DNA of 64,000 nucleotides from Pegea sp. RAD2-039 (GCA_034620365.1 JAQGEQ010000045.1:310001-374000); one strand, 5' to 3'. Counted from the stretch's first letter, positions 32,722 to 45,993 are shown. The notes: generated by a model from the sequence alone, not told the origin. Translations and numbers: made by a program.

Positions 32722-34679
32722 CTAAAAAAAAAAATTAGATAAAAAAATTGGTAGAAAAACAGAAAGTTTAAGAAAATCAAACAAACCATATTATCAGTAT
32801 TAAGTTATTTTTTTAGTTTTGAACACTATATAAGACATTTGTAAGTTTATTTGTAAGTTAATTTTTTTAAAGTAATAAAAATAAGTAAATACAAATTTAT
32901 TGGATATTCATCGTATTTCACCAAAATTCATTTGAGCTCAACAAAATTTGAAATCACTTGTCACTTTGTAGACTTAATGAGGTATATAAAGTTTTAAAAT
33001 TTAAAAATTTCTGAGTTCAATTATACTCAAAATTAAAAATAGCAATGAGAGTTACAAATTTAAAATGCATTTCATTATTTAATAGTACAAAAAATAAAGC
33101 TCTTGAAACCGCTTATGATGCCGTTACTATTACCAAGGTTCAACAAGGTATTTACTTCAATGGTTGTGTATTCCTCTAAAATATCGAAAATATCCAAACT
33201 CTTAAAACTATGGTGCTTTATTTTACAATGCCAATTTCTTGTCCCTTGAAAATATTATGTATTGATCATATTTTTTATAATTTAATAAAAATCAAAGAAC
33301 GTTATTTATTGGAGCTGTTAACCATCTAATCTCAATAAATAAGTTTTTTAGATCACTTCACAAAGAGCTTTTTATTCCTCTGAAAATACTCTAACTTCTT
33401 TTTAAAATGATAAAGACCATCACATCAACTTCCAACTAACATTTATTAAATCATGATGCCATTTCGTTTTCTTTTATTTTCTTTTTTTTCATCACAATAT
33501 CTGTTTCCTTTCTTAAATCATAATATAACTTATCGGTGATTAATTTTTCAGAGCACATCTACAAAAATAGATTAAAGATTTTATTAGTGGTTCTAAAATA
33601 ATCTTTAATCTTTTTTCTTTTAAATAAGGGTTTAAATAAATTACATGGACATTTCACGTGAAAAAAGCACTTTGATAAATCATAAGTAAAAGTTAGCACA
33701 AAAAATGTTATTTTAGTTTGTTTGCTGGTTTCAAAAATCGATCATAAAAATATAAAATAATTTTCGTTATATGGATGAGCTTGATGAGCGCTAGCTAAGT
33801 TGAAAGAGATTTCTGTTGTGTTAGATCACTTCACTAAGAGCTTTTCAGTCCTCTGATAATACTCTAAGCTCTTTTTAAAATGATACAGACCACCACATCA
33901 ATTTCCTACGAATATTTATTAAATCATACAGCTTTTCTTCAAGTTTTTGATTACACTTAGATAAAAATCTATTCGACCTAATTAGCATAATTACATTATC
34001 CAGTGTAAACTCAAGAATATGAAATATAGTATTAAAAACCACACAATCATATAGTTTACAAATATACTTATTGATAATTATTAGCTTTTAAGGACGCTGA
34101 AAATAAGTAAATAAATTTTTTTGATACATAGTTTAATACCCTAATTGTTAGATGCCCTTAATAGTAAATGTTTTGTGAGTGAATATTTTGAGTATTAATT
34201 TTTTCAAAGATTTCATTTTATTATCTTACAAGTTTACTTTATAACTTATTTAGTATTTTAAATTATAATTTCTTGATGTAGATAAAAGCAATTAGCAAAA
34301 ACGTTTTGTAAAATTTATTTTGAAAACAATTCAAGATACATGAAAAGTGATTAAAATATGAATACTTTGAAACAATTTTATTAAAAAGTTCAAATTTTAT
34401 CCAAATAGTTCGTTTTAAAGTTTCTTTTGTTTTTAAAATTATTTGTTGGTATCTGTAACGATTTTCAAATATTATCAGAGATTTATAGTAGTAAGTGAAT
34501 ATTGTGGTAATTACTATTAATATATGATTATCTATCACGATGATTATCTAGGTTGAAATTCAATCAATTGTCTAAAGTTATTTTATTTCTACAAATAATT
34601 CTTTGTTTAATAAATTAGTTATAAGATTTACCTCCACAGTTTATAAAACCTAATAATTGACTAGTTTAAAATTTCAAAT
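32722..34679. other. AT-rich stretch with a 110-base direct duplication
   Basis: No VPS35L exon found upstream of 32721. Segments 33350-33460 and 33821-33932 are diverged direct repeats of each other (both contain TAGATCACTTCAC-like starts and TTTTTAAAATGATA). The ORF at 34263-34538 is low-complexity and not supported. Confidence 0.5.
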
Positions 34680-35789
34680 CATTTTAGTGTAACCAACCAA
34701 TATCCTTATAATAATAATGAAAGTTTTAGAAAAGTAATATTTTTTACTTTTAACAAAATTTATCATATTTGGGTCATAAGATAAGATTTTAAACAAATAA
34801 TAATGAAATCAAAGTTAAATATTTGGAAAGTAGTTGGAAAAGATTCTTGTTGAAGTAGTTAATAATCAATTGTAAACTAAACTGAGTTTTTTAAAGACGT
34901 TTCAGTGTTCACATTCAGTAAAAGTTCGATTGTTACATTTGTATTTAGGAGATATTGATGTTAGTTATTGTTATAAAATATTTAAATTTAAACGAAACTG
35001 ACAAATAATTTCAAAACTTTTATTAATTCATGCTTTTACAACCCACATTTATGTAAATAATGAAATTTTAAAGTTAAGAAATGATTATTATCAAACAACT
35101 ATACAAAAAATTAGGTTTCAGTTTATCTAAGAATCATTTTCCTATCATTGTTCATTATTAAATTTGACCAGAATGTTGATCTTAAAACAGCCGAAAATTG
35201 AAGAAAATAAACTTCCAGAATTTTTCAATAAATGTTTTTACTACTAATTAGATGGAATAACAACAAATTGGAGAAAGGTTAAATCGGTTGTATATAAAAA
35301 TGTGGTTTATAAAATTAAGATAGATTCCAACTTTGTCGTCAAAGATACAAAATATTTATACTTGATAAAGAGTAATGTTTCCTATCGAACAATGAAGTTA
35401 TCTTTCCAAACTGTGGATGAATATAGTTGTTTCAAAAAAAGGTGTAATAGTAAACCATGAAAGAAAATTTTCTATTTATTGATCTCGAATTTACTTTTCA
35501 TATCATAAACATCTATATAATAGACTTCTATTGTAAATTCAATAAATATATATAATTGAATTTCAATAGAGTAAGTATCAATTTCTTTCTATCTACATAG
35601 CTTATAAAGTTCAGCAGAAATTCTTTCAGTTGTTTAATAATTAGTTAGTCAGAGTTTTCTTTAAATTTTTGAATAAATAAAATAAAATAACTGTTTGACT
35701 TAATTGTTGTAACTAATAAAAGATAATCCCTTTAATAATCTCTTCAGCGACTTTTCACCAGCCACCTCATGATAGCATCATGAAGCTTA

Positions 35790-36060
35790 TTTCGGCTCAC
35801 CAATAACATCCTTAATACCATTAGAAGCTGATATCAGCATCTGCATCAGTAGGACACCTGGTACATTTAATCTGGCATAATACAAAGCTATCTTTTTAAA
35901 CCAAGGCGACCATTTATAGAGCGTTTGTCTCTTGTACGCTATCGTATGTTAGCAAAAGATGGACCTTGCAAAAGCTAATGAAATTAAAATAAAAACTTTC
36001 TGTTTTCGATTTTGTTGTTTCTGTCAAAATAAATTTTAACGTGACAGCAAAAGATCTCCA
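35790..36060 (+). mobile_element. Non-LTR retrotransposon RT fragment (family 2), copy b
   Basis: Homologous to 61740-61990 and 43640-43860. The segments coding HLVHLIWHNTKL and KATIYRAFVSC are recognisable, but the frame is broken by length changes. Confidence 0.55.
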
Positions 36061-37146
36061 ACTAAAAAGTTTTGAAGCAAACTAATCTGACAACAATGTA
36101 CATCATGCTAAACATCAAAGGCTTCACATGCTCTACTACTTTTACTAATAATTTCAGAAAGGTCTTTAACAAATTATTTTTTCCAGTTACTATATAATGT
36201 GAATTATGAAAATGATTTTCAGATTTCTTTCAACAACCTAGGGAAAACAAAAACATCTTTTTAATTTACTAGATTGATTTCTTTTTAAAATTGTTTTGTA
36301 GCATTTTAGGTTTTTTAATATCGAATTATTCTAATTGTTCCTGATGATTTTTAAATGTTTTTAACAAATGTTGTAATTATTCATTTATAGATTTACAATT
36401 TCAACTTATAGTACTTTTATTTATAGCTAATTATGGTATAACAGTAAAATATTTTCCCGCCGAAGTAAATGTCATCGGCTTTTAGGTAACTGTCATGTGC
36501 TGATTAACTGATTGAAACTAGCGTCTATCATTCTTGTACTTGTAATTGCTGTTAGTCGCTTTTTTATTACTTTGAATAAATTATTTTATAAGAGTTATCT
36601 TTAACTTCATTGAAAAATTATCATCGTTTTGTATTATCTACTATTTTTTTTTATTTTTCGCAAACATTTTAAATTAATCTTTTTCGAAATTTTAGTTTTT
36701 ATATCAAACTTTTCTAATTTATTTTATTGAAGATTTTATTTTTATTGATAAAATATATATTTTCATTTAAATAATGCTAAATGGTTGAATTGTTTTTATA
36801 ATTCAATTATATCTCATTTTCTTATGATTATATATTTTTGTATTTAATTTTAACTAATTTAACCTTGGTAGTTTATGATTATAATAAATACTTTCTATCA
36901 AAATATGTTCGGCGTTTTACTGTTACAAGTTCTAAAAAATTTCTTTTAAAAGCTTTTAAAAAAATGCTAATATTTAATTCAAATACTTTTTTTCTTTTGA
37001 GATTATTTATTACTTATCTTAGATTATTTATCCGATATTTCGATTTATTTGGTAGTTTTAAATCTAAACTGTTTATATAAATCAACTAATTCATTTATAT
37101 AACATCAACAGTTGGTAGATTTTCTAAACTTGTTAATTCCATCAAA

Positions 37147-37211
37147 ATGGTAGATAGATTAAATAGCAAAGTTGTTTTCGATTCAATTATGCCACCTACA
37201 GATGATAAAAG
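37147..37211 (+). pseudogene. Orphan Kelch first exon
   Basis: Perfect exon 1 of the family: ATG at 37147, 65 bases, donor GTTAGT, with the usual TATA-bearing 5' flank. Instead of exon 2, intron 1 breaks off at about 37360 into a LINE fragment. The rest of the gene is absent; the next exon 1 belongs to copy C at 39756. Confidence 0.75.
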
Positions 37212-37361
37212 GTTAGTAGAATTTTGTGTCTTCACTTAAAATTGTTCGCTAAGTAAACTTACTTTAAATTCACTTTTTATTTTAAATAAACACAGATTAG
37301 AAAATTATTTATGTTGCATCTAAAAAGATTAATAATTTAAATTTTATTAATATTAACTTGA

Positions 37362-38525
37362 CAATTTTTTCGGTACTTTATTTTTCTATAAAAGTAAAAA
37401 GTATAAATAAAAAAACATCTTTAAAAGTACAAGCTAGTAAATTTTCTCATTTAACTGTTAACTTAGTTAACTATTTAACACAAGAGCTTCTTCATCCAAT
37501 TCTAATCAAAACCAATTATCCGACGTCAGCAAATCTATATCTGCTGAATTAGCCAAACTTAAATCGGAAATTGCCAAAGAAGTTGCCAAGATTGATGAGA
37601 AAGTATCTATTTTGTCTAAATCAATGGACGAACTGAATGCCTCTACAAAGAAATAAGTCACATGGGCAGAGGTGGTCGGTGATCCCGGTTCCGACAAAAA
37701 TGCTAACATGGTGCAGCTTCTTGCCAAGAAGGTCACCGACACGCGCAAAAAACTCACTTTAGACCCTGAGGACAGAGAAAACAATATCATCACCTTTAAT
37801 GTCTCTCAGACTGATAAAGATGACAGTAAGTTTTTTGATCAAATATGCTCTCAAAGCCTTGATTTTGTGGACGTTCCAAAGGTATCAATGACTAGACATG
37901 GAGCAAAAAGCTCAGATCGTCAAAGACCGTTGAAAGTGTCCTTTCAAGAAAGATGGGACGAACGCAAGTTTCTTGCCAAGCTGTATAAGCTAAGGCTTGA
38001 CAAAAAATTCGAGCGCATTAGAGTAGCACATGATATGTGTGAAGATGATCGCTCAGAAAATAAGCGTCTTCTAAAAGAGGCGTATAACAGAAATTAGAAG
38101 GAACAACCAACTGGTTTCAAATACAAAGTTCAAGGTCCACCATGAGCCTTGAGAATTGTCAAGGTTTTTTCAAAAAACGGAAGTGGCAAATAATCACTGG
38201 ACCCACATCTTTTTTTTCAAACTCTTTCCGGAGACAATTGTTAATACCCAAGATATCAATTTGCAGAAACCCTTCATCAAATCTTACAAGCATCAAAAAG
38301 ACGATTATTGTATCACATTAGGTATGTTCTTCAACGCACGGTCGAATATTAACTAAATTTTCCAATTGAAAGCTCTTTTGCATTCCCAAGATTTCACATT
38401 TGTTTTTATTACTGAAACTTGGTTGAAACCGTTTTATCCTGATTCTTTTCTGGTTGGCGATAATCTTTTTTGGGTTTTGCGTTGTGACAGACTGTATGAT
38501 AGAGGCAGCGGTTACAAATTACAAA
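37362..38525 (+). mobile_element. LINE 5' fragment: ORF1 and start of endonuclease, decayed
   Basis: 37486-38150 encodes an ORF1-type protein: a coiled-coil-like LAKLKSEIAKEVAKIDEKVS, then an RRM-like part with RENNIITFNVSQ, RPLKVSFQERWDERKF and IRVAHDMCEDDRSENKRLL. Stops at about 37654 and 38096 break it. From 38318 the endonuclease start is readable: FFNARSN, then SQDFTFVFITETWLKPFYPD and RCDRLYDRG. This is the N-terminal half that the LINE at 18829-21206 lacks; whether both belong to one family cannot be settled here. It is inserted between two Kelch exon-1 blocks. Confidence 0.75.
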
Positions 38526-38529
38526 TAAC

Positions 38530-39755
38530 TTGTATGTACCAATTTTTGATTAACATATCACGTGCATTCTAGAGATTATTTTTTGGAATATTTTTTACAT
38601 TTGAAAATTTCGCACTGAAGAAAAGTTCTAGTGAGCTTATGTCATATTGCATCATATTTTTTGGAGACTGTGTGTTGTGTTTCAGCTTTATTTTTTGACT
38701 AATATCTTTACCACTGTTTAATATCAGCTTTATTATTGTTGTATTGATTTTGAAAATAAGTTTTTTAAACTTTTTGATATAGTTAAAAGATAATTTTAAA
38801 AGGTTCAGGTTTCAACTGAAATATAAATCATTACATGATTTTAGAATGGCAAAGTATTTGCTATTTTTGAAAATTCATACTTTAGATAAATAATTTTAAC
38901 TGAATAATTATAATTTGACTTTTAAATACTACTTTGAATATTAAGCTACTTCACACATATTTCAGTTTAGTGTATTAGTGGTATAAAATTTGATTAATTG
39001 TTCATTAATTATTTAAAAGTTCTAAACATTTTTGTTTAACTTTAGAACAATTTTGCTAATTTTATAATTCTTTCTTTATGAATGATTTATTTCTAGAACT
39101 GCTAAATAATAAAAATAATTAGAAATAATAAGGAAAGCTAAATAATATCTTTATCTTTTTAGTATATAACTTTATTAAATTTTAATGTTGTTAGAATAGC
39201 TAATATAATTGCAACTTTTGTACTTTAGATAAAGTAAAATTATAAAGTTGTATTATACCTTTGGTATGACTGAATATAAACTGTTATATAAAGAATATAA
39301 ACATGATGACTTTTACAAATTTTATGAAAATCTTAGATTTAAAGATGACTAAATATGATATTGATTACAGGAAATATAGTTTTTGTATGGCTGGACTTTT
39401 GAATATACATTGTTTAATATTATATTTTATATAATAATTTATATATAATAGTTTTACATATATGATAATATATTTTATACAAACCTGCTAGGTGCTTTAC
39501 TATTATAATTTGGTATTATAAGATTTATTTAATTTTGGAAAATTAGTATAAAAATATTTTTAAGAAGTTAATAATCTTTTATTGAATTACCCTTTTCTTT
39601 TCCAATTATTTAATATTTATATTAGATCAATAATTTTCTTTTTGATATTTTAAAATGTTTGGAAGTTTTAAAATTAAACTGTTTTATAAATCAACTAATT
39701 CATTTATATAACATCAACAGTTGGTAGATTTTCTAAACTTGTTAATTCCATCAAA
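38530..39755 (+). promoter_or_regulatory. 5' flank and candidate promoter of Kelch C
   Basis: Matches 11985-13357 with several short deletions. TATA-like CATTTATATAAC at 39701-39712, about 45 bases before the ATG. Confidence 0.4.
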
Positions 39756-42606
39756 ATGGTAGATAGATTAAATAGCAAAGTTGTTTTCGATTCAATTATG
39801 CCACCTACAGATGATAAAAGGTTAGTAGAATTTTGTGTCTTCACTTAAAATTGTTCGCTAAGTAAACTTACTTTAAATTCACTTTTTATTTAAAATAAAA
39901 ACAGATTAGAAAAATATTTATGTTGCATCTAAAAAGATTAATAAATTAAATTTTATCAATTTTAACTTGTAATTATTATTTTTCTAATTTGTTTTAGAGT
40001 CATTTTAGTGTTACTCAATCATTTAGAAGAATTTAAATTTTATTATTTTATTTATTTATAAATTTAAGAACTGAAATAAATATTTTTGATTTTAATTATT
40101 CAATTTTTTTTATTTTTATCAAACTTGTTTCTAATTCTTTATTTTTAATTTGATACTGAAGTAAATTATACTTTTGATAATTTTAGAGATGAAGTTTCGG
40201 AAGTTGATAATTGTACAAATCTTCATCATCTTAAATCGAATGACTCTTCTGAAGATTCTCAGATTCATGATGTTAGCATCAAAGTGAAAATAAATGGATT
40301 TGAAAGAACTTTTAATTGTGACAAACGTATATTAGCTGCTGCTTCACCTTATTTTGAAGCAATGTTTTGTCGTAAGTTAGATTCAAGATTCAACTTCAGT
40401 TGTAAAATAACTGAATATATCAACCAAAAACTATTTGAATTTATTAAGGTGGATTAAAAGAATCATATTCTCGTGAAGTTACTTTAAATGAGGTAGACCC
40501 AAATGTATTCTCTGATCTTCTAGAATACATTTACTCAAAAAAAATACAAATCAATGAAGAAAATGTTGAGAAACTGATGATTGCAGATTCCATGTTTCAA
40601 ATAAATGGTTTAGAGAAGTTATGTAGCAAGTAAGCTAGTTCTTTAAATCAGTTTCTTTCAATAGTTTTTGTAATTATACTTTATCAATTACAGCTTTTTG
40701 GAAAGTCAAATTGAAATTTCCAACTGTATTGGATTTTCAACATTTGCTAAGAAATATGGATTTTTGGAGCTTTCAACCAAAATAGAAAAATTTATTGGAA
40801 AAAACTTTATAGAAGTAAGAAAATAGAGAAATGTTATTTTCTTGGCTAAAACATTTTAAGTAGAAAGATTTTTTCTACTTCATCAAACTTAAATACTTAT
40901 GAAATATTTACTTGCTTCGTTATTTCTACTGATTTTGTTCTTTTCATTATTAATAAGAAAAAGTTTTTGATTGATCTCATGATATTTACCAGATTTCAAA
41001 AAGTGAAGAATTCAAATTACAACCAGACTCTGTAATTTGTAAACTAATTTCTAAAGATGAGCTTCATGTGATTTGTGAATCCCAAGTATTCAATGCTCTT
41101 TTAGATTGGATCAAATATGATTTAACTTCAAGAAAACATTACTTAAATAAGTTAATTAAGAACGTAAGTATCTAGAAACTATAAAGTTGTAGACTTGTCA
41201 GTATAAAATTGTGATTTCTCTAGGTACGATGCCATTTGATAAAACCAAATTTTATTTCGATGAAATTAGAAAGTTGTGATGTAATTAGAGATACTTGTTA
41301 TGAATATCTCAGCAAGGTCCTTGATGACCTCAAAGCTTTCATCCCAATTGAAAGTAAGCCAAGACAACTTGATATTCGGCAGGTAAGATTATTTAATTAA
41401 ATACTTTTCACTTCAACCACTGACAAATGACGTCACAGGTGATCTACATCATTGATGAATCTGATAGATTGGACAATACTTTGGAAAGTGCAAATTTCCG
41501 TTTGTCTGAAACAGATGTTTGGTTTAAACTTCCGAAGATATATGTTCCAAGAACTGAGAGATCTGTTGTCCTAAACGGTTTCATTTATATGTTAAGGTGG
41601 TGTGGTCATATGGAAAGGTTAGAAGCATGAAGCAAATGATGACATCATCATTGCAAACTAAATATGACGTCATCAAATTTCTAGATACAACCCAATTTTA
41701 AATGAGTGGAAGGAGTGCAAAAGTTTAGAAGATAGCGTGTGTTTGCCGAAAATGGAAGTTATTGACAACGAATTGTATGTTATTTTTTATGATGGCAAAA
41801 GATTGATGAAGTGAGTGATGAAATGACATTTCAACTAAAACTTCATTTGCCAAAAACTATTATGTTATTTCCAGATACGATCCGATCACTGATGAATGGA
41901 CGCAAAGAGCTTCATTAAATAGATTTCGTAAGGATTTCGGTTGTGCTGTCTTCAACCGGATGTTGTATGTTGTCGGTGGTGAAGAATTTAATTATTCAGA
42001 AGAACTCTATAACTCAGTTGCTCGAGTGGAGAAATATGATCCACAGAGGGACGAATGGAGTTCTGTAAAATCGATGTTGACACCTCGAAGTGGATCAGGT
42101 AATTGTAAATGACGTCACGATGACGTTTTGATCTTATGATGATAACTAATTTTAAAATCATTAAAGGTGTAGTCACGCTTGGCAACTATATCTACGCCAT
42201 TGGTGGTTGGAATTACGAAGAAGGTTCAAATACTGTTCAAAGATACGATGTCCTCAATGATAATTGGGAGTTTGTAGCAAGTATGAAATATGTAAGGAGC
42301 GGTAATCCAGAAGCTGTTGTCTTTAATAAGAAGATTTACGTTTTTGGTAAAACTTTTCTTATGTTTGGAATTGAAAAACTTTTTAATAAAATTTTTATGA
42401 TGTTTACAATAATTTGCATAATTGTGATGAGGTTGTTGATTGTTTCAGGAGGTTATTCTGATATAGAGGATGGCGAATTTGTCGAATGTTACAATGAAGT
42501 AACAAATGAGTGGAAAGTAGTTGCAAGAACGAATGAATGGATTTATAGAGTCATAGTCAGTTATCAACCATGTGTACCTGACATATGTGTAAATTTCCCA
42601 TTTTAA
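39756..42606 (+). CDS. BTB-BACK-Kelch protein, copy C (intact)
   Basis: Exons: 39756-39820, 40187-40371, 40449-40629, 40694-40814, 40993-41163, 41224-41382, 41439-41617, 41685-41810, 41875-42098, 42167-42346, 42449-42606. The total of 1749 bases is a multiple of three and encodes 582 residues from ATG 39756. Same BTB, BACK and six-blade layout as copy B. Relative to B it has one codon fewer in exon 7 and one more in exon 10. Loop residues differ strongly: VRSGNPEA, RFRKDFGC, NEWIYR, PRTERS. TGACGTCA lies at 41428, 41665 and 42110. The stop overlaps AATAAA. Its 3' flank is mirrored by that of copy D, so C and D lie tail to tail. Confidence 0.9.
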
Positions 42607-43605
42607 TAAATAAATTTTACTAGTAGATTGCTGTGAAGTTTATTTTCAGTATAAAGTTGCTTTTGAGGTCGTGTTTATTTTCAAAAACAACTGATGCTGA
42701 TGTTTTTATGATTTTATTTTTCGTTGATTCATTTGAAACATTTAGTAGAATTGATTTATTGTTGAAAGATGTTGAACCAACTTAGTAAAACGCGTTGATG
42801 TCGTTTATTTCAGAAGATCATTATCCTCTACTGACTTTAGGAAAGTTTGAAAATCTTCCTTTGATCATCTGTTTTAGAGTTTGAGATGTTGATGATTCTA
42901 ATTTAAAGTTCTTTACAGTTATATCAGCCAGGGTTTACCTAGTTTAGGTGATGCTAGAGAATTTTGTTTTGAAGTTATTCTTCATTTAAGAAATTTGAAT
43001 ATTTTGTTTAGTTTGATATTTCAAAGTTTCTTTTAGTTACAATAGCATATGAGACTTACTAAGCTTGAATCTCATTTATCAAGTCTTCTTTTGAGGAGGT
43101 CAACTTTTAAACAAGTCCTTAGTTTCAGCATGTATCTTGGTACTTGGTAAATCTAAACTACTTTTACTTGGTTTAGTGATCATTTTACATTCTTTACACA
43201 ACTACGTAAGAAAACTGAAAAAAGACAGTAGCCTCTTTTTGGCATTTTCATCTAACACAGAAGATTAAATACTTATTTCGTCATGTAGTATTTGGAATGA
43301 CTCCATGCTTCACAGTAAATGTAATATATTCGTGATAATTACTTATCATTGATGCTATCCAAGCATACACCATTAGAGATAGATGTATTAGACTTTTTCT
43401 GTAATAAGTCAATATCAATTCTAAAGTATAACATATAAGCTTATTCAAATAATATAATAAATATGGCCACAATTTCCGATTAGTAATGTTTATATAAACG
43501 TAATTAAGACTTCTAAAATTAATATATTTGAATAAGTTAAGTGTTTGTTTTTAATCAAACATGAAATTAAACGCAAGCAGGTTATTGATTAGCTTTCATA
43601 GTGAG
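42607..43605 (+). repeat. 3' flank of Kelch C, inverted copy of 45994-47014
   Basis: Together with exons 5-11 of C and D it forms an inverted repeat (41050-43605 with 45994-48555). The first half also matches the flank of copy B. A patch at 42905-42965 reads like SQGL, SLGDAREFCFEVIL in one frame, but it is too short to name. Confidence 0.65.
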
Positions 43606-43639
43606 TAAAAAATACAGCTTACAGAGACAACAAAAATCG

Positions 43640-43860
43640 AAAACAGAACGTTCTTATTTTAATTTCATTAGCTTTCGACAAGGTCCATGTTTTGCTAACG
43701 TACGATAGCGTACAAGAGACAAACGCTCAATAAATGGTCGCCTTGGTTTTAAAAGATAGCTTTGTATTATGCCAGATTAAAGGTACCAGGTGTCCTACTG
43801 ATGCAGATGCTGATATCAGCTTCTATTGGTATTAGTGATGTTACTGGTTAGCCGAAATAA
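43640..43860 (-). mobile_element. Non-LTR retrotransposon RT fragment (family 2), copy c
   Basis: Same segment as 61740-61990, minus strand; lies in the spacer of the C/D inverted repeat. Frame broken. Confidence 0.55.
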
Positions 43861-44068
43861 GCTTCCTGATGCTATCATGAGGTGGCTGGTGAAAAGTCGC
43901 TGATGAGATTATTAAAGGGATTATCTTTTATTAGTTATTAATTTGAAGAAAACTCTGACAAATTAATTATTAAACAACTGAAAGTATTTTATTACTCTGA
44001 ATTTTATAAGCTATGTAGATAAAAAGAAATTGATACTTTCTCCATTGAAATTCAATTATATATATTTA

Positions 44069-44100
<32 letters not shown>
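44069..44100. repeat. TA microsatellite
   Basis: An almost pure run of alternating T and A, much longer here than at the matching place in the other R copies. Confidence 0.85.
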
Positions 44101-44105
<5 letters not shown>

Positions 44106-45602
44106 TGAAATTACAATAGAAGTTTATTATATAGATGTTTATGATATGAAAAGTAAATTCGAGATCAATAAATAAAAATTTTCTTTCATGGTTTACTAAT
44201 ACACCTTTTATTGAAACAACTATATTCATTCACAGTTTGGAAAGACAACTTCAGCGTTCGATAGGAAACATTACTCTTTATCAAGTATAAATATTTTGTA
44301 TCTTTGACGACAAAGTTGGAATCTATCTTAATTTTATAAACCACATTTTTATATACAACCGATTTAACCTTTCTCCAATTCGTTGTTATTCCATCTAATT
44401 AGTAGAAAAAACATTTGTTTAAAAATTCTGGAAGTTTATTTTCTTCAGTTTCTGCTGTTTTAAGATCAACATTCTGGTTGACATTTAATTATGAACAATG
44501 ATAGAAAAATGATTATTAGATAAACTGAAACCTAATTTTTTGTATAGTTGTTTGATAATAATCATTTCTTAACTTTAAAATTTCACTATTTACATAAATG
44601 TTGGTTGTAAAAGCATGAATTATTAAAAGTTTTGAAATTATTTGTCAGTTTCGTTTAAACTTAAATGTTTTATAACAATAACTAACATCAATATTTCCTA
44701 AATACAAATGTCCAAATTTAACTTTTACTGAAAGTGAACACTGAAACGTCTTCAAAAACTCAGTTTAGTTTACAATTGATTATTAACTACTTCAACAAGA
44801 ATCTTTTCTAACTACTTTCCAAATATTTTATTTTGATTTCATTATTATTTCTTTGAAATCTTATCTTATGACCCAAATACGATAAATTTTGTAAAAAGTA
44901 AAAAATATTACTTTTCTAAAGCTTTCATTACTATTATAGGGATATTAGTGGGTTACACCAAAATCTCTGATAATATTTGAAAAAGTTACAGCTGCAAACA
45001 TATACGCCCATGGGACTTTCATTTTTGCACAATTCCTGAATACTTTATAGCCTCATAGAAACTCTTATAAGAAAGTTTTGAAAATCAAATTCAGTTTCTG
45101 CTAAATTGTATTATTGTAAAAATATTATATTGAACTTAAACGTTTAATGACTGTCAATGCTGACCAAATTATATATATATATTAACTAAATATATTAAAT
45201 CGAAAAAATAAATTAAAATATTTCAACAAAATGAATGTTTAGAAACATTAATCTAACACAAAGTTGATACTAGATTTTAAAATATCAAATGTTTTTAGAT
45301 ACATAATCGTTGATATATTAATTGTATAAAATTTTGTTTTACTAAAAGGGTAAGTAACAAAGTTAAATTTAAGTATGATTGAAATGAATAAATAGTATGT
45401 TTTAACTTCTTAAACATCAGTGTAACAATCAATAATATGAAATTTATTAAATTAGATGTTTTCTTTAGTTGCTATTTGACATCAATGTTTATTTAAACTG
45501 AAAGAATTTTGTAGTGACGAAAAAATATATCTAATCTGTTTGTGATTAAAATCAAGTTTGACTTGAAACAAGTCTTCTGTAAAAGAAAATTGTCAATATT
45601 TT

Positions 45603-45797
45603 CTAATTTGCAGTTTTTTTAACTGTTTTTATTCCATTTCTTGAAATTGTATGATGACGTTTTATAACATTTGATTTTAGAAGAATTGCAACAAATAAAT
45701 TACCTTCTATTATGTAGAATATTAAAAACAATTCACAAATTAATAAAATTGTTATTCCTGATTTTATGATTCTGATTTTATGACTACTATTTGTCAC
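45603..45797 (-). CDS. Candidate membrane-anchor exon in repeat R, copy 1
   Basis: ATG at 45797, short basic start (SSHKIRIIKS), then a hydrophobic span (GITILLICELFLIFYIIE) and a possible splice donor (GAAG/GTAATT) after residue 31. The layout would suit the first coding exon of a type II membrane protein such as a Golgi enzyme, but no downstream exon is found. A second copy exists at 63709-63954. Confidence 0.2.
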   Translation of the reverse strand: MTNSSHKIRIIKSGITILLICELFLIFYIIEGNLFVAILLKSNVIKRHHTISRNGIKTVKKTAN

Positions 45798-45993
45798 TTT
45801 ACAACTTGATTAGCTTAGAAACAATAAAGAACTTGCAGATTGCCTGATCTCAAAGAAATGTTAACCTAGTGATGGATCAAAAGAGGTTCAAGAAGACATA
45901 TGCGATGCAAATATCATGACATTGAGCAAAATCAATGGTTTCACTTCAATAATCATAAAAGAATTTATTTTCCTAGCATCGTAGACAAACCAT

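Larger units (their letters stand above)
34680..37360 (+). repeat. Repeat unit R plus Kelch upstream block, plus-strand copy
   Basis: Mirrors 60430-63110 on the other strand: the R unit (34680-35760), an RT fragment, its tail, the Kelch 5' flank and Kelch exon 1. The R part also occurs at 43860-44950. The match ends in Kelch intron 1 at about 37360, where LINE sequence begins. Confidence 0.75.
43861..45840 (-). repeat. Repeat unit R, second copy
   Basis: Closely matches 61991-64000 in the same orientation and, for its first 1.1 kb, 34680-35790 in the opposite one. Landmarks: GTTCGATAGGAAACATTACT and TTGACGACAAAGTTGGAATC. Non-coding apart from the small ORF at 45603-45797. Confidence 0.7.

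Noticed and set aside
36838-37080. ORF conserved at 36838-37080 and 60710-60925, looking like a small protein
   Set aside because: Both lie in the duplicated Kelch 5' flank, are built from A/T-rich codons and differ as non-coding paralogues would; no start context or domain.
42905-42965. TPR-like reading in the Kelch 3' flank
   Set aside because: Only about 20 codons, broken by stops, and the mirror copies do not extend it.
44069-44110. Telomere or CRISPR-like array
   Set aside because: It is a plain TA microsatellite; no spaced direct repeats of CRISPR type exist in the window.
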